This document shows, piece after piece, positions 1 through 8,535 of a stretch of 64,000 nt of DNA. Origin of the DNA: UBA7803 sp041395905 (GTDB taxonomy: Bacteria; Pseudomonadota; Gammaproteobacteria; Pseudomonadales; Azotimanducaceae); the NCBI GenBank assembly GCA_041395905.1, contig JAWKZP010000008.1:152735-216734 (forward strand). Direction: 5' to 3'. The position numbers were made by a program, and so were the translations under genes. Below the pieces are notes generated by a model. That model was not told where the DNA came from. It did no database searches and saw nothing but the letters and a program-made list of their open reading frames with translations. Within the stretch, counting starts at the first letter, position 1. Each line of letters begins with the position of its first letter.

Positions 1-1
1 C

Positions 2-874
2 ATCGGGCGTCCCGACCTGGTGGTCTGCCTGGACGCCGAATGCGGCAACTACGATCAGCTGTGGATAACCACGTCACTGCGCGGAATGCTGCCGGGCGTG
101 CTGAGCGTGGAGGTCCTTACCGAGGGGCAGCATTCGGGGGCGGCGGGCGGCATCGTGCCGTCCAGCTTCCGCCTGCTGCGCCAGCTCATGGAACGGGTGG
201 AGGATGCCCGCTCCGGTGCGCTGCATCCGGCATTGTCGGTGGAGATCCCCGAAAGCGCGCGCCGTCAGCTCGCCATGGTGGCGCAGACGCTGGGGCGCAC
301 GGTGGTAGACCGGTTTCCCTGGGCGACCGGCGTCACGCCGGAGGCGGACGATACCGTGGAGTTGCTGCTCAACAATGCCTGGCGGCCAAGCCTCGCCACG
401 GTCGGCCTGGGCGGCGCGCCGACGCCGGGCAATGCGGGCAACACGCTGCGCCCGCGCACCGAAGCCAAGCTGGTGTTTCGATTGCCGCCGACACTGGAAG
501 CTGCCCCTGCAGCCGCCGCCATCAAGGCAGAACTCGAGCGCGACCCGCCCCACGGTGCGCGGATTGCGTTCAAGCTGGAGACCCCGCAGACCGGGTGGTG
601 CGCGCCGGAGTTCGCGCCCTGGCTCACACGCTCACTGGAGGCCGCGTCGCAGGCATGCTTCGCGCGTCCGGCCATGTACATGGGGATGGGCGGCACCATT
701 CCGTTCATGAAGATGCTCGGCGACGCCTACCCGGGCGTGCAGTTCGTGGTTACCGGCGTGCTCGGACCCAAGTCCAACGCGCACGGGCCCAACGAGTTTC
801 TCGACATTGCAACCGGCAAGCGCCTTACCGCCTGCGTCGCCCAGGTGCTGAAGGATCACGCAGCGCGCAACTGA
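2..874 (+). CDS. M20 family metallopeptidase, C-terminal part (5' truncated by window edge)
   Basis: The frame is open from the window's first bases, so the N-terminal metal-binding half lies upstream and only the last 290 residues are visible. They begin just before the LWITTSLRG stretch that introduces the dimerisation (lid) domain of M20 peptidases. The end of the protein carries the GxxNAHGPNEFL signature, whose His and Glu-containing loop closes the catalytic domain. The family hydrolyses di- and tripeptides or N-acyl amino acids using two zinc ions. Substrate cannot be told from this half. The downstream gene is convergent, so no operon partner is visible on this side. Confidence 0.85.
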   Translation: MGRPDLVVCLDAECGNYDQLWITTSLRGMLPGVLSVEVLTEGQHSGAAGGIVPSSFRLLRQLMERVEDARSGALHPALSVEIPESARRQLAMVAQTLGRTVVDRFPWATGVTPEADDTVELLLNNAWRPSLATVGLGGAPTPGNAGNTLRPRTEAKLVFRLPPTLEAAPAAAAIKAELERDPPHGARIAFKLETPQTGWCAPEFAPWLTRSLEAASQACFARPAMYMGMGGTIPFMKMLGDAYPGVQFVVTGVLGPKSNAHGPNEFLDIATGKRLTACVAQVLKDHAARN

Positions 875-895
875 CTGGCGCGTGCGAGCATCGCG

Positions 896-1486
896 CTAGT
901 GCAGCAGGCGGCTGTGGCGCGCGAAGCTCTTCTTGAGGAAGTCCATCTGGTCGCCGAGAATCCGACCGCTGTTGGTCAGCGCCAGATACTCGGCGAAGTT
1001 CGGCACGTAGGGCAGGGCCAGCAGCTCCATGCTGCACTCTTCCGGCAGCCGGTTGCCCTTGTGGTGGTTGCAGCGTTTGCAGGCCGACACCACGTTGTCC
1101 CAGGTGTCGCGTCCAAGGCGCGAGATCGGCACTACGTGATCGCGGGTGAGCTCGCCATCGGGGAACGTGTTGCCGCAATACAGGCACAGACTCCGGTCGC
1201 GTCGGAACAGCGCCTCGTTGGTCAGCGGCGGCACCCCACGGACAGGGGTTATCACCTTGCCTTCGCAGGCAATGATGCCGTGCAGATCCACGCTGCTGCG
1301 GCTGCAGTCGATGCGCGAGTGCCCGCCGCGTATGCGCAGCACGGCATCGCCCAGCGTCCAGACCACGATCTCCCGCGCGTACAGCACTACGGCCTCCTGC
1401 CAGGTTACCCAGTCGACCGGCCGACCAGCCACGTCGAGACGCAGGATGCGCGGAATCCGCTCGTACTCGCTCAGGGTTCGAACCAT
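896..1486 (-). CDS. HNH endonuclease
   Basis: A 196-residue protein with a classical HNH nuclease domain at about residues 100-160. It has two CxxC pairs (CLYC and CKRC) that hold a structural zinc, TRDHVVP as the catalytic His strand, and WDNVVSACKRCNHHKG as the second half of the betabetaalpha-metal fold. The frame stays open to 1639, but the start at 1486 (MVRTLSEYE) is preferred because the upstream residues look like read-through. Stand-alone proteins of this type are common in proteobacteria and need not be part of a restriction system; no methylase or phage gene is nearby. It is transcribed divergently from the SPOR lipoprotein gene. Confidence 0.85.
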   Translation of the reverse strand: MVRTLSEYERIPRILRLDVAGRPVDWVTWQEAVVLYAREIVVWTLGDAVLRIRGGHSRIDCSRSSVDLHGIIACEGKVITPVRGVPPLTNEALFRRDRSLCLYCGNTFPDGELTRDHVVPISRLGRDTWDNVVSACKRCNHHKGNRLPEECSMELLALPYVPNFAEYLALTNSGRILGDQMDFLKKSFARHSRLLH

Positions 1487-1648
1487 AAGATACCCATTAG
1501 TGCACGGGCTATGATGCTCAATCGACGGTAGCGATTCAACGCACATCATGCCTTGCAGGCATGTCGCCCCGGTTACACGATTCGACCACCGGAACCCGCC
1601 CGGGTTGCAGCTTTGACAGCCGCAGAGCGCAGCGGGCAAAGTAGCCCG

Positions 1649-2353
1649 ATGACGCGCGCATTGTCACCTCTGGGACTGCTGAGCCTGGCGCTGCTCAGCG
1701 CCTGCGCGGGGCAGCCCGGCGTCGTCGCGAGCGCGCCTGCGGGCGCGCAGCAGCCAGGCTGGTTCTGTCAGGTTGCGGAAAGCGGCGCTGGCTGGGATTG
1801 CGCGGAGACTGATGCCGGCGCCGGCCGTCCAAAGGCACGCCCGCTGCCACAGCCGCCCGAACCGCCGCAACCCCCAAGCGTCACACCGGACGTCACACCG
1901 GACGTCGCACCGGACGTCGCACCGCAGGTCCCAGCGCAAGTCGCTCCCCGAGTCGCGCAGGAACCGGAACGGCCGGGCGCCTCCCCAGCGGGAACCGGGA
2001 ATCTGCCCGATTACGTGCGCCTGGCCTACCAGCCGCCGCAACCGCTGGCGCTGACCGATTTGCCCGGCGACTTCTACGCCGTGCAGCTGCTCGCCATGTC
2101 CAGCAAGGAAGCCCTGGAACGGTTCGTGGCCGGACAGTCACTGCAGGGTCTTTCGGCAGCCCGGGTAGTACGCGACGGCCGCTTCTTCTACGTGCTGCTG
2201 CTGGGCATCTACGAGACGCGGGAGCGAGCGCAGCAGGCATCGCGCGACCTGCCGCCGCCGTTCGATCGCAGCGAACCCTGGGTCCGCCGGCTGAGCTCAT
2301 TGCAGGACGCCATGCGCGCGGCCGACGCGCTCGCCGGATCCAGGACCTTCTGA
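1649..2353 (+). CDS. SPOR-domain lipoprotein
   Basis: A 234-residue predicted lipoprotein. A short hydrophobic signal ends in the lipobox LSAC (Cys19). It is followed by a Pro/Val-rich linker that includes a tandemly repeated TPDV/APDV stretch, then a SPOR-like domain near residues 140-210 (FYAVQLLAMSSKEAL ... GRFFYVLLLGIYETRERA). SPOR domains bind denuded glycan strands of septal peptidoglycan, so a periplasmic role at the cell envelope or division site is likely. The frame is open further upstream, but ATG 1649 is the start that gives a proper signal peptide. It is not obviously co-transcribed with neighbours. Confidence 0.75.
   Translation: MTRALSPLGLLSLALLSACAGQPGVVASAPAGAQQPGWFCQVAESGAGWDCAETDAGAGRPKARPLPQPPEPPQPPSVTPDVTPDVAPDVAPQVPAQVAPRVAQEPERPGASPAGTGNLPDYVRLAYQPPQPLALTDLPGDFYAVQLLAMSSKEALERFVAGQSLQGLSAARVVRDGRFFYVLLLGIYETRERAQQASRDLPPPFDRSEPWVRRLSSLQDAMRAADALAGSRTF
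1880..1927 (+). repeat. Four tandem 12-bp repeats inside the SPOR lipoprotein gene
   Basis: Units GTCACACCGGAC (1880-1891 and 1892-1903), GTCGCACCGGAC (1904-1915) and GTCGCACCGCAG (1916-1927) encode a repeating VTPD/VAPD linker. The period of 12 keeps the frame, so unit gain or loss would only change linker length. Confidence 0.9.
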
Positions 2354-2388
2354 CCCCCCGCGCGCTGCGAGAGCGAGCCGGCGTGCGC

Positions 2389-3258
2389 TCAGTCGCGCTC
2401 GTCGAGCAGCGGTTGCTGCTGCTGCCGGCGCGCCTGGCTGCGCAGCATGATGCGCTCCAGCTCCGATTGAGCGGCCGGATCCGGTTCCCAACCGGCACGC
2501 GCATCGCGCAGGCCGCCGTCCATGAGCACGTAGCCGCCGGTCATGAACTCGCCGTCCGGGCCCGCCATAAAGCTCACCAGCCCCGCGATGTCAGAGGGTC
2601 TGCCGACACGACCCGCTGGCGTGCGCTGCTCGAGGCTGCGACGGATGGCGCCATCCGCCTCGCCGGCGAGACCGGCGGCCAGCGGCGTGTCGATCACACC
2701 CGGGCCGATGGCATTCACGGTGATGCCCAGCGAGCCAAGCTCCTGAGCCCAGCCGCGCACCATGATGCGCACACCGGCCTTGGTGGCCGAGTACGCCCAG
2801 ATGCCGGGGCCCGTGTTCTCCGCGGCCAGCGATGAGATGCAGACGATGCGACCACCGTTGCCGAGCCGGGCCATCTGCCGGGCGGTCGCCTGAACGGTGA
2901 GGAACACCCCGGTCAGATTCACGTCCAACTGGTCCTGCCAGTCCTTGAGACTCAGCTCCAGCAGCGGACCGCCACGACCGATTCCTGCGTTGGCGACGGC
3001 GATGTCGAGGCGGCCATAGGTTTCCACGCAGGCAACGGCCGCGTCCTGGATCTGTGCCGCGGAGGCGACGTTGGCCTTCACCACATGTGCACGACGACCG
3101 AGCTGCGTGACCAGGTTCACCGTATGCTCGGCGCCGGCCTCGTCGATGTCCGCAATGAAGATGTCCGCACCGTCGCGTGCCAGCCGCTCGGCGATGCCCT
3201 GACCGATACCGGAACCACCTCCGGTGATGAACGCGACCTTACCCAGCAACTGGCTCAT
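2389..3258 (-). CDS. SDR family NAD(P)-dependent oxidoreductase
   Basis: A 289-residue classical short-chain dehydrogenase/reductase. The cofactor motif TGGGSGIGQG is near residue 12, the structural NAG motif is in VANAGIG, the catalytic Ser is in CISSLAAE, and Tyr and Lys fall in the YSATKAG motif. An acidic residue after the second beta strand (FIADIDEAG) suggests NAD(H) preference. A Gln-rich C-terminal extension beyond the usual end (from about residue 260) is unusual. Its ATG overlaps the stop of the upstream GST gene (ATGA), making it the last gene of the glutathione-linked run starting at 6594. Substrate unknown. Confidence 0.9.
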   Translation of the reverse strand: MSQLLGKVAFITGGGSGIGQGIAERLARDGADIFIADIDEAGAEHTVNLVTQLGRRAHVVKANVASAAQIQDAAVACVETYGRLDIAVANAGIGRGGPLLELSLKDWQDQLDVNLTGVFLTVQATARQMARLGNGGRIVCISSLAAENTGPGIWAYSATKAGVRIMVRGWAQELGSLGITVNAIGPGVIDTPLAAGLAGEADGAIRRSLEQRTPAGRVGRPSDIAGLVSFMAGPDGEFMTGGYVLMDGGLRDARAGWEPDPAAQSELERIMLRSQARRQQQQPLLDERD

Positions 3259-3926
3259 GAGCTCCTCCCGGCAGAATCTGCCATCGACGTGCGCGGATCG
3301 ATTGCCCTGTAGCTGGGCCGGCCGCGCAGCCGATCCAGATAGGCGGCCACGTTATCGAAGCCGGTGAGCGACATGCCGTCGACCTGCAGCACCATGGCCA
3401 GCGACATGCTGGGCACGTCGGCCAGAGAAAAGCGGTCGCCGCCCAGATACTCACGATCTTCGAGGGTCGCTTCCAGGAACGGCAGCGCGCGGGTCCGCAG
3501 GCCTTCGCGACCCTGCTCCATGGCAGCCTGATCGCGTTGATCCTCCGGCGACCACCAGGGCATCCAGATGCGCGGCAGAAACATGCCGAGAACGATCTCG
3601 TCTCCGTAATTCTCCAACGCCCTGACGCGCGCCCGTGCAAGGGGCTCGCGCGGCAGCAGCGGCGGTTCCGGATACCGTTCGTCGAGGTATTCATTGATCA
3701 CGGTGGAGTCGTACAGGGTCACGTCACCGTCGGTGATCCAGGGCACCTTGCCGAGCGGATTCTGCGCCAGGATCTCCGGCGTTTTTTTCCAGACGTCGCC
3801 GATGCGTACCGCCTCGACGCGATACGGCAGGCCCTTCTCCTCGAGCACGACCTTGGTCTTGCAGGAATAGGTGGACCGCAGGGTACCCCAGGGATACTCG
3901 CGTTCCATGGTATGCAGCACGATCAT
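3255..3926 (-). CDS. Glutathione S-transferase family protein
   Basis: A 223-residue protein with an N-terminal thioredoxin-like GST domain. It includes SCKTKVVLEEKGLPY, NPLGKVPWITD with the cis-Pro, and DSTVINEYLDERYP. The C-terminal helical domain ends around YLDRLRGRPSYRA. A Ser/Cys lies at the usual catalytic position (TYSCKT). The frame extends far upstream without a stop, but ATG 3926 overlaps the stop of rarD (ATGA) and gives a family-length protein. Start and stop overlaps on both sides indicate translational coupling within the operon. It may conjugate or reduce small electrophiles with glutathione; substrate unknown. Confidence 0.88.
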   Translation of the reverse strand: MIVLHTMEREYPWGTLRSTYSCKTKVVLEEKGLPYRVEAVRIGDVWKKTPEILAQNPLGKVPWITDGDVTLYDSTVINEYLDERYPEPPLLPREPLARARVRALENYGDEIVLGMFLPRIWMPWWSPEDQRDQAAMEQGREGLRTRALPFLEATLEDREYLGGDRFSLADVPSMSLAMVLQVDGMSLTGFDNVAAYLDRLRGRPSYRAIDPRTSMADSAGRSS

Positions 3927-4825
3927 AAGACGACCTCCCCTCCCAGCTGCCGTGTGAGCCTGCGGTGATGATACAGACCTTCGGTCGAGAAAATCACGAG
4001 CGCAAGCCAGATACAGCCAAACGTGATGGTCTGCGACAACCGGAACGGCTCGCCGTACACGAACACCGCGAGCAGGAAGGTGATGGACGGCGCCAGATAC
4101 TGAAAGAAGCCCAGAACGCTGAGGGGCAGGCGCAACGCGGCAGCGGCGAAACACACCAGCGGAAACACGGTCACCAACCCGCCCGCAGCCAGCAGGCCGA
4201 GCTCGACGGTATCGCCGCGAGCCAGCGCGCCCCCGCCGTGCAGCCACGCCCAGCCCAGATAGCCGAGCGCAAGCGGCAGCATCAGCAGCGTCTCGACGCC
4301 GAGCCCCACCGCGGAATCCACGCCGAGACGCTTCCGAACCAGACCGTAGCAGCCGAACGAAAGCGCCAGCAGCAGCCCGGCCCAGGGCAGCACGCCGACG
4401 CCGACGATCTCGTTGACCACGCCCAGCATCGCCAGCACCACCGCCACCTTCTGCGCCGGGCGCAACCATTCGCCCAGAAACAGTCCGCCGAGGACAACGT
4501 TCACCAGTGGGTTGATGTAGTAACCGAGGCTGGTCTCGAGCATGCGGTCGTTGAGCAGCGCCCAGACGAATACGCCCCAGTTGACCGACACGAGCACGCC
4601 GGACAGCGCCAGCCAGGCCACACGACGCGCACCGAGCCGCCGCAAGTTCCCATACTGACGACGCAAGGCGATGAGGCCTAGGAGCACCACCACCGACCAT
4701 ACGACGCGGTGAGCGATGATCTCCAGAGGCGTGGCGAAATCCAGAAGCTTGAAATAGATCGGCGCAAAGCCCCAGAACAGGTAGGCGGCAAGCGCGAACC
4801 AGACGCCTGCGCGCTGGTCGCTCAG
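3923..4825 (-). CDS. rarD: EamA/RarD-type drug/metabolite transporter, apparent CTG start
   Basis: A ten-helix inner-membrane transporter of the RarD branch of the EamA family, 300 residues against about 296 in E. coli. The in-frame residues before the first GTG (4693) read AAYLFWGFAPIYFK and IIAHRVVWS, which are RarD N-terminal hallmarks, so the protein must begin upstream. No ATG, GTG or TTG is available there. The best start is CTG 4825-4823, which overlaps the gloB stop as CTGA and has AAGGA six bases before it. The 3' end overlaps the GST gene start (ATGA). RarD was linked to chloramphenicol sensitivity; the real substrate is unknown. Confidence 0.82.
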   Translation of the reverse strand: MSDQRAGVWFALAAYLFWGFAPIYFKLLDFATPLEIIAHRVVWSVVVLLGLIALRRQYGNLRRLGARRVAWLALSGVLVSVNWGVFVWALLNDRMLETSLGYYINPLVNVVLGGLFLGEWLRPAQKVAVVLAMLGVVNEIVGVGVLPWAGLLLALSFGCYGLVRKRLGVDSAVGLGVETLLMLPLALGYLGWAWLHGGGALARGDTVELGLLAAGGLVTVFPLVCFAAAALRLPLSVLGFFQYLAPSITFLLAVFVYGEPFRLSQTITFGCIWLALVIFSTEGLYHHRRLTRQLGGEVVL

Positions 4826-5589
4826 AAATGATCCTTGCGGCGCCGGGTCTCCGCAAACACTGCCACCGGATCGTCGCCGGTCATGCCGAGCATCCTCTGC
4901 AGGTCCTCGCTCATCGGTCGCAGGAACGGGTTGGTGGCTTTCTCGAGACCAATGCTCGTGGGCACCGTCGGCTTGCCGGCAGCGCGCAGCCGATCGATTT
5001 CGCCCGCACGGGCCACCAGCGCCGCATTGTCGGGCTCCACGGACAGCGCGAACGCGGCGTTCGACTGAGTATATTCGTGGGCGCAGTAGACGACGGTGTC
5101 ATCCGGCAGCGCCATGAGCTTCTGCAGGCTGGTCCACATCTGCTGCGGCGAACCCTCGAACAGGCGGCCGCAGCCAAGCGCAAACAGCGTGTCGCCGACG
5201 AACACGATGCCGTCATCCTCGAAGTAGTAGGCGATGTGGCCCACCGTGTGCCCCGGCACGTCGAGCACGCGGGCACTGGTGCTGCCGAAAGCCACTACGT
5301 CACCGTCGGCCACGCGCACGTCGATGCCCGGAATGCGCTCGGCATCGCTGGCCGCGCCGACGATTGTGCAGCCCCAGCGCGCCTTCAGCGCTTCGTTGCC
5401 ACCGGCATGGTCGAAATGATGATGGGTGTTGAGGATGTGCGTGAGGGTCCAGCCTCTGGCTTCGAGCGCCGCGTTGATGGGCGCTACCTCGGGGGTGTCG
5501 ATGCTCGCCGTCAGGCCGGATTCGGCATCGTGCACCAGATACCCGTAGTTGTCGGACAGGCAGGGGAACATGTGCACTTCGATGCTCAT
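4822..5589 (-). CDS. gloB: Hydroxyacylglutathione hydrolase (glyoxalase II)
   Basis: A 255-residue metallo-beta-lactamase-fold enzyme that hydrolyses S-lactoylglutathione to lactate and glutathione, the second step of methylglyoxal detoxification. The metal-binding motif THHHFDHAGG is near residue 56. Further ligands lie in VPGHTVGH and VFVGDTLFALGCGRLFEG, and YCAHEYTQSN is typical of glyoxalase II. The C-terminal glutathione-binding domain ends in NPFLRP and RRRKDHF. Length matches the family. It sits mid-operon between a cupin-like gene and rarD, alongside two GST genes, supporting a glutathione-based detoxification role. Confidence 0.95.
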   Translation of the reverse strand: MSIEVHMFPCLSDNYGYLVHDAESGLTASIDTPEVAPINAALEARGWTLTHILNTHHHFDHAGGNEALKARWGCTIVGAASDAERIPGIDVRVADGDVVAFGSTSARVLDVPGHTVGHIAYYFEDDGIVFVGDTLFALGCGRLFEGSPQQMWTSLQKLMALPDDTVVYCAHEYTQSNAAFALSVEPDNAALVARAGEIDRLRAAGKPTVPTSIGLEKATNPFLRPMSEDLQRMLGMTGDDPVAVFAETRRRKDHF

Positions 5590-5624
5590 GGCGGAACTCC
5601 TCGGAACTTCGTGCGCGACCTTAA

Positions 5625-5975
5625 CTAATCCAGGGGAATAAACAAACAGCTGCGCGGCTCGCCGTCCACCGCGCGGCTGATGTGACCCTGACCATCGAGG
5701 TCCTCGGCCAGCAGGATGCTGCCGGGGCCGAGACGGCGCACGCTGCCGTCTCCCACCTCGATTTCCACCTGGCCGGTGAGGTTGACCACGAGCTGGCGAC
5801 GCGGCGCGTTGTGGTACCCCAGCGCGTAGTCGCCGCCCACCTCACGGAACATGACCCCCGGGCCTGGCCACAGCGGCGAGATGCGTCCCGACGCGCCGCG
5901 GTCTTCCAGGTCCACTTCGAGATCTTCGAAGTGGGAGCGCCCATCGGCCCCGGTGTAGATGCGCACGACCCGCAT
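5625..5975 (-). CDS. Cupin-like protein, function unknown
   Basis: A 116-residue protein starting MRVVRIYTG, chosen because ATG 5975 follows the upstream GST gene by 13 bases; the frame is open slightly further. The pattern of short strands (VMFREV, RQLVVNLTGQVEIEVGDG, RRLGPGSILLAEDLDGQGHISR) is a single-domain cupin beta barrel. A His in GYHN and another in GHISR could bind metal, though the canonical HxH pair is not evident. Similar small proteins are common in proteobacteria without assigned function. Its place between a GST gene and gloB suggests a role in the same stress or detoxification unit. Confidence 0.65.
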   Translation of the reverse strand: MRVVRIYTGADGRSHFEDLEVDLEDRGASGRISPLWPGPGVMFREVGGDYALGYHNAPRRQLVVNLTGQVEIEVGDGSVRRLGPGSILLAEDLDGQGHISRAVDGEPRSCLFIPLD

Positions 5976-5988
5976 GCCCGGCGCCTGG

Positions 5989-6594
5989 TCAGCGCGCCTG
6001 CGCGCGGGCAAGCGCCTCGCGTCCGGTGCAGCGGTTCAGCCAGGCATCCAGGTTGCCATGTGCGGATACGTCGGCCCGGGCCATGCGCAGCCACAGCAGA
6101 ACGCTGGCAACGTTGAGGTCGGCTACCGTGAAACGCCCACCCATGAGGTACTGCTTGCCTGCAAGCTCGGCGTCGAGCACGCGCAGCGCCGGTTCCAGCT
6201 GTTCCAGGCAGGCCGCCGCCTTGGCGTCGCTCTTTTCCGCACCCATCATGCCGGTCTTGTGAAACAGCGCCTGCAGCAGCGTTTTTTCCACCTCAGTCAT
6301 GACCCAGAAGCTCCACTGGTTGGCAATCGCATCTTCCTGCAGGTCGCGCGGCCCCAGGTCCGCGCCATATTTCTTGGCCAGATAGAGATTGATGGCCATG
6401 GACTCCCAGACGCGAAAGCCGTCGTCGTCGATCGCCGGGATCCGACCGTTCGGGTTGATCGCCAGATACTCCGTAGACTTGCTGTCGCCTGCGAACCTGG
6501 TGGGAACGTGCTCGTAGTCGATGCCGAGCTCCTCGACCATCCACAGCGCGCGCACCGCGCGGCTCTGCGCCTGACCGTACACTTTCAGAGTCAT
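5989..6594 (-). CDS. Glutathione S-transferase
   Basis: A 201-residue GST starting MTLKVYGQAQSRAVRALW, with a Ser in the catalytic region, NPNGRIPAIDDDGF containing the cis-Pro loop, and WESMAINLYLAKKYG binding the gamma-glutamyl part of glutathione. The helical domain contains MGGRFTVADLNVASVL, the conserved N-capping box. ATG 6594 is preferred to the longer frame because it gives the standard N-terminus. It is the first gene of the minus-strand run down to 2389 and is divergent from tesB with a 62-base promoter region between them. Confidence 0.9.
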   Translation of the reverse strand: MTLKVYGQAQSRAVRALWMVEELGIDYEHVPTRFAGDSKSTEYLAINPNGRIPAIDDDGFRVWESMAINLYLAKKYGADLGPRDLQEDAIANQWSFWVMTEVEKTLLQALFHKTGMMGAEKSDAKAAACLEQLEPALRVLDAELAGKQYLMGGRFTVADLNVASVLLWLRMARADVSAHGNLDAWLNRCTGREALARAQAR

Positions 6595-6656
6595 GATTCT
6601 TCCTTCCGGATGCCTTCGGCTAGAATGCCAGCTTCCCCGCGAGGCCACCAGCAGAC

Positions 6657-7520
6657 ATGAACCCGGTACTTCAGGAAATCATCGACCTGATCAACGTCGA
6701 GCGCATCGAGGAGAACCTCTACCGCGGTCAGAATCACAAGACCGAACACGTGTTCGGCGGTCAGGTGCTGGCCCAGGCCATCGCCGCGGCCTGCCGCACC
6801 GTCGACGCCCCGCACCATCTGCACTCCAGCCACGCCTACTTTCTGCGCGCCGGCGACTGGAACGTACCGATTCTCTACGAGGTCGACCGCATCCGCGACG
6901 GCCGCAGCTTCAGCACCCGGCGCGTGGTCGCGATTCAGCACGGCAGAGCGATCTTCAACATGGATCTGTCGTGGCAGAAACGCGAGCAGGGCCTGCGCCA
7001 CGCGCTGCCCATTCCCGACGTGCCGCCGCCGGAGGCGTTGCGTGGCGATCGCGAGGCCTACCTCGAGTTCGCTCGGCAGCGCCCCGACGTGAAGCGCTAC
7101 GCCTTTCGCTTCGAAGCCATCGACTCGCGCCAGGTGGAACGGATTCTGATGACCGACGATGACGCGCACCCGCCGTACAAGCATTCGTGGCTGCGCACCC
7201 GGGAGCAGTTGCCGGACGATCCGGAAATCCATCTGGCCATGCTGGCGTACATGTCGGATCTCGACTTCATGAGCACCAGCATGCTGCCACACGGCCGCAA
7301 CGCCATGCGCGAATCGATTCAGGGTGCGAGCCTCGATCACTCGCTGTGGTTCCACAAACCGTTCCGCGCCGACGAATGGCTGCTGTTCGCGAAAGAGTCG
7401 CCCAATGCGGGTGGCGCACGCGGATTCGTGCGCGGTGAGTTCTTCAACCGCAGGGGCGAGCTGGTCGCCACCGCGGCCCAGGAATGTCTGATCCGGCCGC
7501 TTGCCGGCAGGACCGGCTGA
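6657..7520 (+). CDS. tesB: Acyl-CoA thioesterase II
   Basis: A 287-residue double-hotdog thioesterase that hydrolyses medium- and long-chain acyl-CoA. Family marks include FGGQVLAQAI near residue 35, HSSHAYFLRAGDWNVPI, and VVAIQHGRAIFNMDLSWQ in the first hotdog. In the second hotdog, AYMSDLDFM and ASLDHSLWFHKPFRADEWLLF carry the catalytic Asp/Thr/Gln network region. The C-terminal GEFFNRRGELVATAAQE closes the fold. Length matches E. coli TesB (286). The many acyl-CoA dehydrogenase genes in the window are consistent with active acyl-CoA metabolism. Confidence 0.95.
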   Translation: MNPVLQEIIDLINVERIEENLYRGQNHKTEHVFGGQVLAQAIAAACRTVDAPHHLHSSHAYFLRAGDWNVPILYEVDRIRDGRSFSTRRVVAIQHGRAIFNMDLSWQKREQGLRHALPIPDVPPPEALRGDREAYLEFARQRPDVKRYAFRFEAIDSRQVERILMTDDDAHPPYKHSWLRTREQLPDDPEIHLAMLAYMSDLDFMSTSMLPHGRNAMRESIQGASLDHSLWFHKPFRADEWLLFAKESPNAGGARGFVRGEFFNRRGELVATAAQECLIRPLAGRTG

Positions 7521-7527
7521 GCGCGAC

Positions 7528-8526
7528 TCAGGCCAGCAACCGGTCCACCAGAACCTCCACCAGCGCCGCCGCCACCCACGCAAGCGGAGGCAGCACCAGG
7601 TAGAACAGCGCCCGCGACAGCATCCGCACATCCACCGGCCAGGTGTGAAGCGCGCGCATACGATCCAGATGTCCGAGCAACAGCTCGAGCTGCGCCAGAT
7701 CGCTGCGGTCGACCCGGGCTATACGTTCGCGCAGCTCATCGAGACGCTCGCCGCGGGCAGCGGCGATGGCGCGATGCACGCCCCAGAGGGGCAGCACGAA
7801 CATGAACACGCCCGCCGGCACGCCTACGATGAGCCCCGGGAGGTAGTTCTCCACGCGGATGTCGGTGCTCACCGCCTGCACCGGCATCAGCGCCAGCGCG
7901 CCCATGACGACCAGCACGTAGAGACTCGCCACGCGGGCGAACGGACGCAACGTCCGGAAGTCGTAGAGGTCGACGCGCACGTTCGAACCGGCACGGCTGA
8001 ACGCGACGCTCACCCGCAACCCCTCGGCCACGACGAAACCCACGGTAGTCCAGACCGCCACGTTGCCGCAGAACACCGAGGCATCGAGCAGCACTGCCGG
8101 GCTGCCGGCAATCCGCTCCAGCGCACCGGCGAGCTGCAGCACGCCGAATCCCATTCCAAACAGCGCGCCCGCAACGCGCAGCAGCACCGGTCCTGCCGAG
8201 ATCATCCGGACCACGCGTTCCGGGTCTGCCAGCACCGGGCGCAGCGCTGCCGCGGACTGGCTGGCGCGCAGCCACATGGGGTAGGAACAGCCCAGGAGAT
8301 AGGCGGGCAGCAGGCTGTAGATGAGCGCCGATCCCCAGGCCTGATCGCTGGCCCGGAACAGCTGCGAGCCTGCCGGCGCGTGCACGATGACGATCGCGAA
8401 GTAGGTGAACGTAGGAACGGCCCACAGGAGCGGCAGGAGCAGCGGGTGCGTGCGCCGGGCAAAACCTACGGTCCAGGGCGCGGCACGTCCGCGCCCCGGG
8501 TGCAGCGCCTGATCAGGCGCCGGCAA
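7528..8526 (-). CDS. Polytopic membrane protein, unknown function
   Basis: A 332-residue protein with about seven hydrophobic segments: LLLPLLWAVPTFTYFAIVIV near residue 30, then IYSLLPAYLLGCSYPMWL, VLLRVAGALFGMGFGVLQL, VFCGNVAVWTTVGFVVAEG, VASLYVLVVMGALALM, GVPAGVFMFVLPLWGVH, and one at the C-terminus. A charged cytoplasmic stretch rich in Arg and Glu follows segment six (RGERLDELRERIARVDRSDL). The start is TTG 8526, with CTG 8532 as an alternative; the stop of the upstream peroxiredoxin gene lies 9 bases before it, so the two are probably co-transcribed. I do not recognise the family. Confidence 0.7.
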   Translation of the reverse strand: MPAPDQALHPGRGRAAPWTVGFARRTHPLLLPLLWAVPTFTYFAIVIVHAPAGSQLFRASDQAWGSALIYSLLPAYLLGCSYPMWLRASQSAAALRPVLADPERVVRMISAGPVLLRVAGALFGMGFGVLQLAGALERIAGSPAVLLDASVFCGNVAVWTTVGFVVAEGLRVSVAFSRAGSNVRVDLYDFRTLRPFARVASLYVLVVMGALALMPVQAVSTDIRVENYLPGLIVGVPAGVFMFVLPLWGVHRAIAAARGERLDELRERIARVDRSDLAQLELLLGHLDRMRALHTWPVDVRMLSRALFYLVLPPLAWVAAALVEVLVDRLLA

Positions 8527-8535
8527 GAGCAGATC

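Noticed and set aside
3927..4856. Long upstream extension of the GST frame (to about 4856)
   Set aside because: This part is out of frame with, and overlaps, rarD. ATG 3926 in an ATGA overlap gives a typical GST.
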